From positions 19,553,501 to 19,617,500 of the forward strand of contig JAILWY010000018.1 of assembly GCA_022113835.1 (NCBI GenBank): a stretch of 64,000 bases of DNA, read 5' to 3'. The notes beneath the pieces were generated by a model. The model worked only from the letters and a program-made list of their open reading frames with translations, was not told the origin of the DNA and did no database searches. This document shows positions 60,768 to 64,000 of the stretch, one piece after another; the stretch's first letter is position 1, and each line of letters starts with the position of its first letter. The position numbers and the translations under genes are program-made. The DNA comes from Atopsyche davidsoni. Lineage: Eukaryota; Arthropoda; Insecta; Trichoptera; Hydrobiosidae.

Positions 60768-62894
60768 TAATTATTGTTCTGTTTATTATCAAATGATATT
60801 GTGGATTCTTAAGTTTGCTGCGTATTCTGCAGTGTAATATTTCTAGATACTGATGATATTATGTTATCTTCAATAATCAGTGTTAATATTAAGTTTTCAG
60901 TAGTGTCAGTACTTAGTGGTTATTTGAAATAATCCTGGTTGTTTTCGTTTTGTAAAAAAATATTTTGGATATTGGGTGTAATATATCAGATTTTGAATTT
61001 TGTCTGGTCATCGAACAATACGATTGTTGAAGAGTCTTTGAATGGATCTTTTGCGCATTATTTTATTTAATATAATAAAATACATCATATTAAAACTTTA
61101 TATGGTACTACGCAAGCAATGATAATAACATAAAAGACCATATTATGCGAACTAGTTGAAAATCTCACTGTAAGAGACCAAATTATTTTTGAAAGTATTT
61201 AAAGCTTTTATCATCAAAAATGTGTAATAACCAAAAGCAACACTCAAAATTATAATGGCTGCTATAAAATCTGCATTTATGAATTGAAAGTTATGTGATT
61301 GTTTATAAAAATAAAAATTGTTTTAGATTTGGCTAAACTCAAATTTATGTGAGTCATACATGTTTTTAAATTCACTTATTTGTGAATTTGTGTAACATTT
61401 TCCTAGAACATACTTGCTAAAGGTTTTAAAACGATCACAATTTAATGTCTTATGATATTTCAGGAATAAGAAAATCTCAGTATGAACTTTCACCTCAGGC
61501 CAAGATATGTCAGTTGCGCTGTAAGATGAGCTAATCTCACTAAAAGAAGTGTCTAGTAGATTTCTAACAGTTGAAGTGCACAAATTCTGATACACGAACG
61601 TCCCCAGCACGAGTTGAAACTGTGATAAAATTGAATGACTTTCGTACCGGTTATTTTGCACAGATTGCACAATAGAGTGTAATTAGAGTGGACAAGCGCC
61701 ATTGTGCAGCATTTTAGAAGACTGATGTTTGTTGATGCTCAATGTAGCTGGACAGTCCAGAATAATTGAAGCTATGAGCTGTGAGGACTCATCGGGAACA
61801 TTCAAACTCACAACTCTCGTACATAATTAAGTTGTTTTGCCATAAAACATAATGTCAATTCATTTAAATATTTTATCCCTTAAATGTGTTATAAATTTAA
61901 TTTTAATAAGTGGTTTTATATTTTAAATTGCTAATAATGTAAATTCTTTTCATTATTCGATTCTGTTTTGCTTATCGGTAAGGATTTCGTTGGACCAATC
62001 CTCGATTAAGAATAATCGAATGGAGGGTCTCATGTGTTGTTTTAGTTGTAATGGTTTTTTTTTTCTAATGGCACGATTTTGCTTTTATTTACACTACTAT
62101 ATACTCAAAATATTTGTTATAATTTTTAGTTTTAAATGTAAGAATAAAATTTATTCAAAGTGAATTGCAGAAGGAACGTTTCTAAAACATTCATTCTTCA
62201 ATTGGTGTTCTGTGATTTGCGAAACGATAGGAGTTATATCTGTAATGTTCTACGCTGTAAAGTATCATTATTTCATTATATTTTTAATTTTAGATGAGAA
62301 AATATAACTATTAGAGTTTATCCTATATTTTACGTAAAGTCTGCAGGGTTCAATAATGTGTATGTCGACCTGTTTAAATGTAAGAGTTTCTAAACAGACA
62401 TCAGAACCGCAGTACATACTTCTGAACAAGCTTCACATTATGCCCTCATTAATATATTCTTCCCAAAGATATTTTGTCTAAGAAATACTTACAACGGTTA
62501 CGATATTTATATATATTGAAAGCTCATTTAGTCTGGAATTATCGCACTGTAACCGACATCACTGACTCTCGTAACTGAGAGAGCTCATTTCCAGCATATC
62601 TATTTGCAGAATGTATCATGTAACAGCAGCGCTTACTCGTTTAGCTTTTCCTCCGGTGGAGGGCTGAAATAACCTACATTTCGTGTATATTATGTAAGGT
62701 GTACTTGTCAAATGTTATAATCATAATACATATTACTACAAAAAAATTTGAAGAGTATTTTTTTTCTATTTTACTTCGCGATATTGGAAAAAGCAAGCTG
62801 CATAAAAGGAATACAAGTAAGTATAAAACAATTTCATATAATTGTAAATACAAAATTAATACACAGCATAGGATACTTACAGCTAGGATAATCG

Positions 62895-62897
<3 letters not shown>

Positions 62898-62941
<44 letters not shown>
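62898..62941. repeat. (AT)n microsatellite
   Basis: About 22 uninterrupted AT units, 75 bp downstream of the stop codon of the right-edge gene. Probably length-polymorphic and prone to assembly error. Confidence 0.95.
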
Positions 62942-62942
<1 letters not shown>

Positions 62943-63015
62943 CATTTGGGAGTACTCGGAGATTAATTTGGATATGCTATCGCTTATTTTATTTGAATAT
63001 GGCAGTTTTTTCCTC

Positions 63016-64000
63016 TCATTCAATCACACTACGACTTGTACTAGGAGAAATAGTATCTTCATTTTCTTGGGGTTCTATTGATGATTCAGTCTCTATTTCC
63101 ATCATTGCTTTAAAATTTTCAACATTTAGTCGATTCACCTTCTGTTTTTTCTTTGGGGGTGTTTCTGAATGATTTAAAAAAAATCTTTTAGAACCCATTC
63201 TAAATGTGTGAACCCTACCGCTCCCAATCATAAATGGCGTCTCATCGACATTTTTATCATTTTCTTTCACAAGAGCATCAATATCTTCCACGTATTCTTT
63301 AGACGATAAAGGTATATTCTGGTTTTCTTCAAATAAATTCAAATTTACATTCGGTGTTATATTGGATAAAAAAGCTGGCCAGGTTAATAATGAGTTAAAA
63401 CGCATCGTCCAGAGTTTCATGGCCGAGTGTGTCGATTCAACATTGATTTTGGAATATCTCTCCACTAGAGTTCTTGTTATGTCATATTTTTGTATCAATA
63501 TTTCTTTAAATGCTGTAATAGAACTAAAGTTAGGGGGCAAGTCTTCCATTAAATTAACACTTTGATCATTTTGAGCTGATTCACTAGACCATATGTTAAA
63601 GTCATTACAAGTGGCAGTACAATTTTGCGGGTGGTCCGGTTTTGGTTTTTTTTTCCTGGAATATGTTCTCACACCGCTGGTGAGTTTGGGGGGTTCGGCT
63701 GCTTTTTCCAATGTTGATAACGAGAGGGCCAAATCTCGAATATGCGCAGGCAATGCGTCATACCTGTCAGGTATTGATTCAGGTCTTGAAAGCTTTGCAT
63801 TAAGTAATAACAAGAGGTCTTTCAAGTGTTCTAAATTAATAACAGGAGGTTTCTGATGTTCGAAAGGCTCTGGTTTCTCAATGGAATTTTTAAAATATGA
63901 AATAAATTTGGAATCTATTGCATAAGAGAATGTAAAAAGCGGTTTCCTGGGTTCGCATCTTTTTGCCGTTTTCGATTTCTTGACACTCTCGTGGAACATT
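63016..64000 (-). CDS. Unrecognised nuclear-looking protein, 5' part beyond the window
   Basis: A 327-codon open frame runs from the right edge to a stop at 63016. An ATG lies one base inside the edge (63999), so the true start may be there or further right. It is clearly coding: long, of mixed composition, and followed 23 nt after the stop by a minus-strand AATAAA (62988-62993), which implies a very short 3' UTR. The protein is hydrophilic with two basic, nuclear-signal-like clusters, YSRKKKPKP (about residue 113) and TPPKKKQK (about 281), a predicted helical stretch INLEHLKDLLLLLNAKL (about 55-71), and an acidic, Ser-rich tail. The visible part is intronless. I do not recognise the family and propose no function. 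Confidence 0.75.
   Translation of the reverse strand, partial: MFHESVKKSKTAKRCEPRKPLFTFSYAIDSKFISYFKNSIEKPEPFEHQKPPVINLEHLKDLLLLLNAKLSRPESIPDRYDALPAHIRDLALSLSTLEKAAEPPKLTSGVRTYSRKKKPKPDHPQNCTATCNDFNIWSSESAQNDQSVNLMEDLPPNFSSITAFKEILIQKYDITRTLVERYSKINVESTHSAMKLWTMRFNSLLTWPAFLSNITPNVNLNLFEENQNIPLSSKEYVEDIDALVKENDKNVDETPFMIGSGRVHTFRMGSKRFFLNHSETPPKKKQKVNRLNVENFKAMMEIETESSIEPQENEDTISPSTSRSVIE

Larger units (their letters stand above)
59705..63015. other. Presumed CCDC6 3' UTR and interval to the last gene
   Basis: About 3.3 kb without a supportable coding gene. Candidate poly(A) signals occur near 60270, 61075 and 62145, so the CCDC6 3' UTR length is unknown. The stretch contains a pogo-like element (60376-60767), a 120-codon open stretch on the minus strand (61323-61682) with no ATG and no recognised domain, and an AT microsatellite (62898-62941). 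Confidence 0.55.

Noticed and set aside
61323..61682. 120-codon open stretch on the minus strand
   Set aside because: No ATG start, no acceptor/donor pair, no recognised domain, and it lies antisense in the likely CCDC6 3' UTR.

Overview
The window is eukaryotic nuclear DNA from an arthropod, most probably an insect and perhaps a moth or butterfly. Genes are split by GT-AG introns, the non-coding DNA is very AT-rich, and the proteins match single-copy animal families. The Lepidoptera guess rests on the style of the dispersed repeats, not on a diagnostic marker. I see no bacterial operons, CRISPR array or virus.

Layout. 1-8388 has no gene I can support, only AT-rich DNA, a TA microsatellite and repeats. 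8389-8970 is a GC-rich block that could be the first exon of a leftward gene. 9342-10635 (+) is DUS4L, a tRNA dihydrouridine synthase. 14794-26059 (-) is mib2, a 21-exon E3 ubiquitin ligase of 1110 aa. 26668-28693 (+) is PDCD2/Zfrp8, head-to-head with mib2. 29435-30515 (-) is a TMEM242 homologue. 32413-35053 (-) is IST1, an ESCRT-III regulator. 37444-50003 (+) is a 23-exon SUMO protease of the SENP6/7 (veloren) type, 1627 aa. 54242-59704 (+) is CCDC6. 63016 to the right edge (-) is the end of an unrecognised nuclear-looking protein. Every junction listed for the multi-exon genes was phase-checked by hand, and each listed coding length is divisible by three.

The genes do not form a pathway. 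They are housekeeping or regulatory genes arranged in head-to-head and tail-to-tail pairs. Two short divergent intervals (mib2/PDCD2 and IST1/SENP6-7) look like shared promoters. The loosely common theme is ubiquitin/SUMO and endosomal biology (mib2, SENP6/7, IST1), which is probably chance.

Main points for a second look: a GC-rich block inside the SENP6/7 gene with its own in-frame initiator exon (45281-45311), which predicts a short catalytic isoform; a possible duplicated ubiquitin-like fold and a four-cysteine zinc motif in the N-terminal half of that protein; a perfect 18-bp hairpin 33 bp upstream of one of its exons; a family of short repeats carrying hammerhead-ribozyme-like core sequences; a hAT-type MITE beside a CCDC6 exon; a pogo/Tigger-like element in the presumed CCDC6 3' UTR; and an unidentified gene at the right edge.
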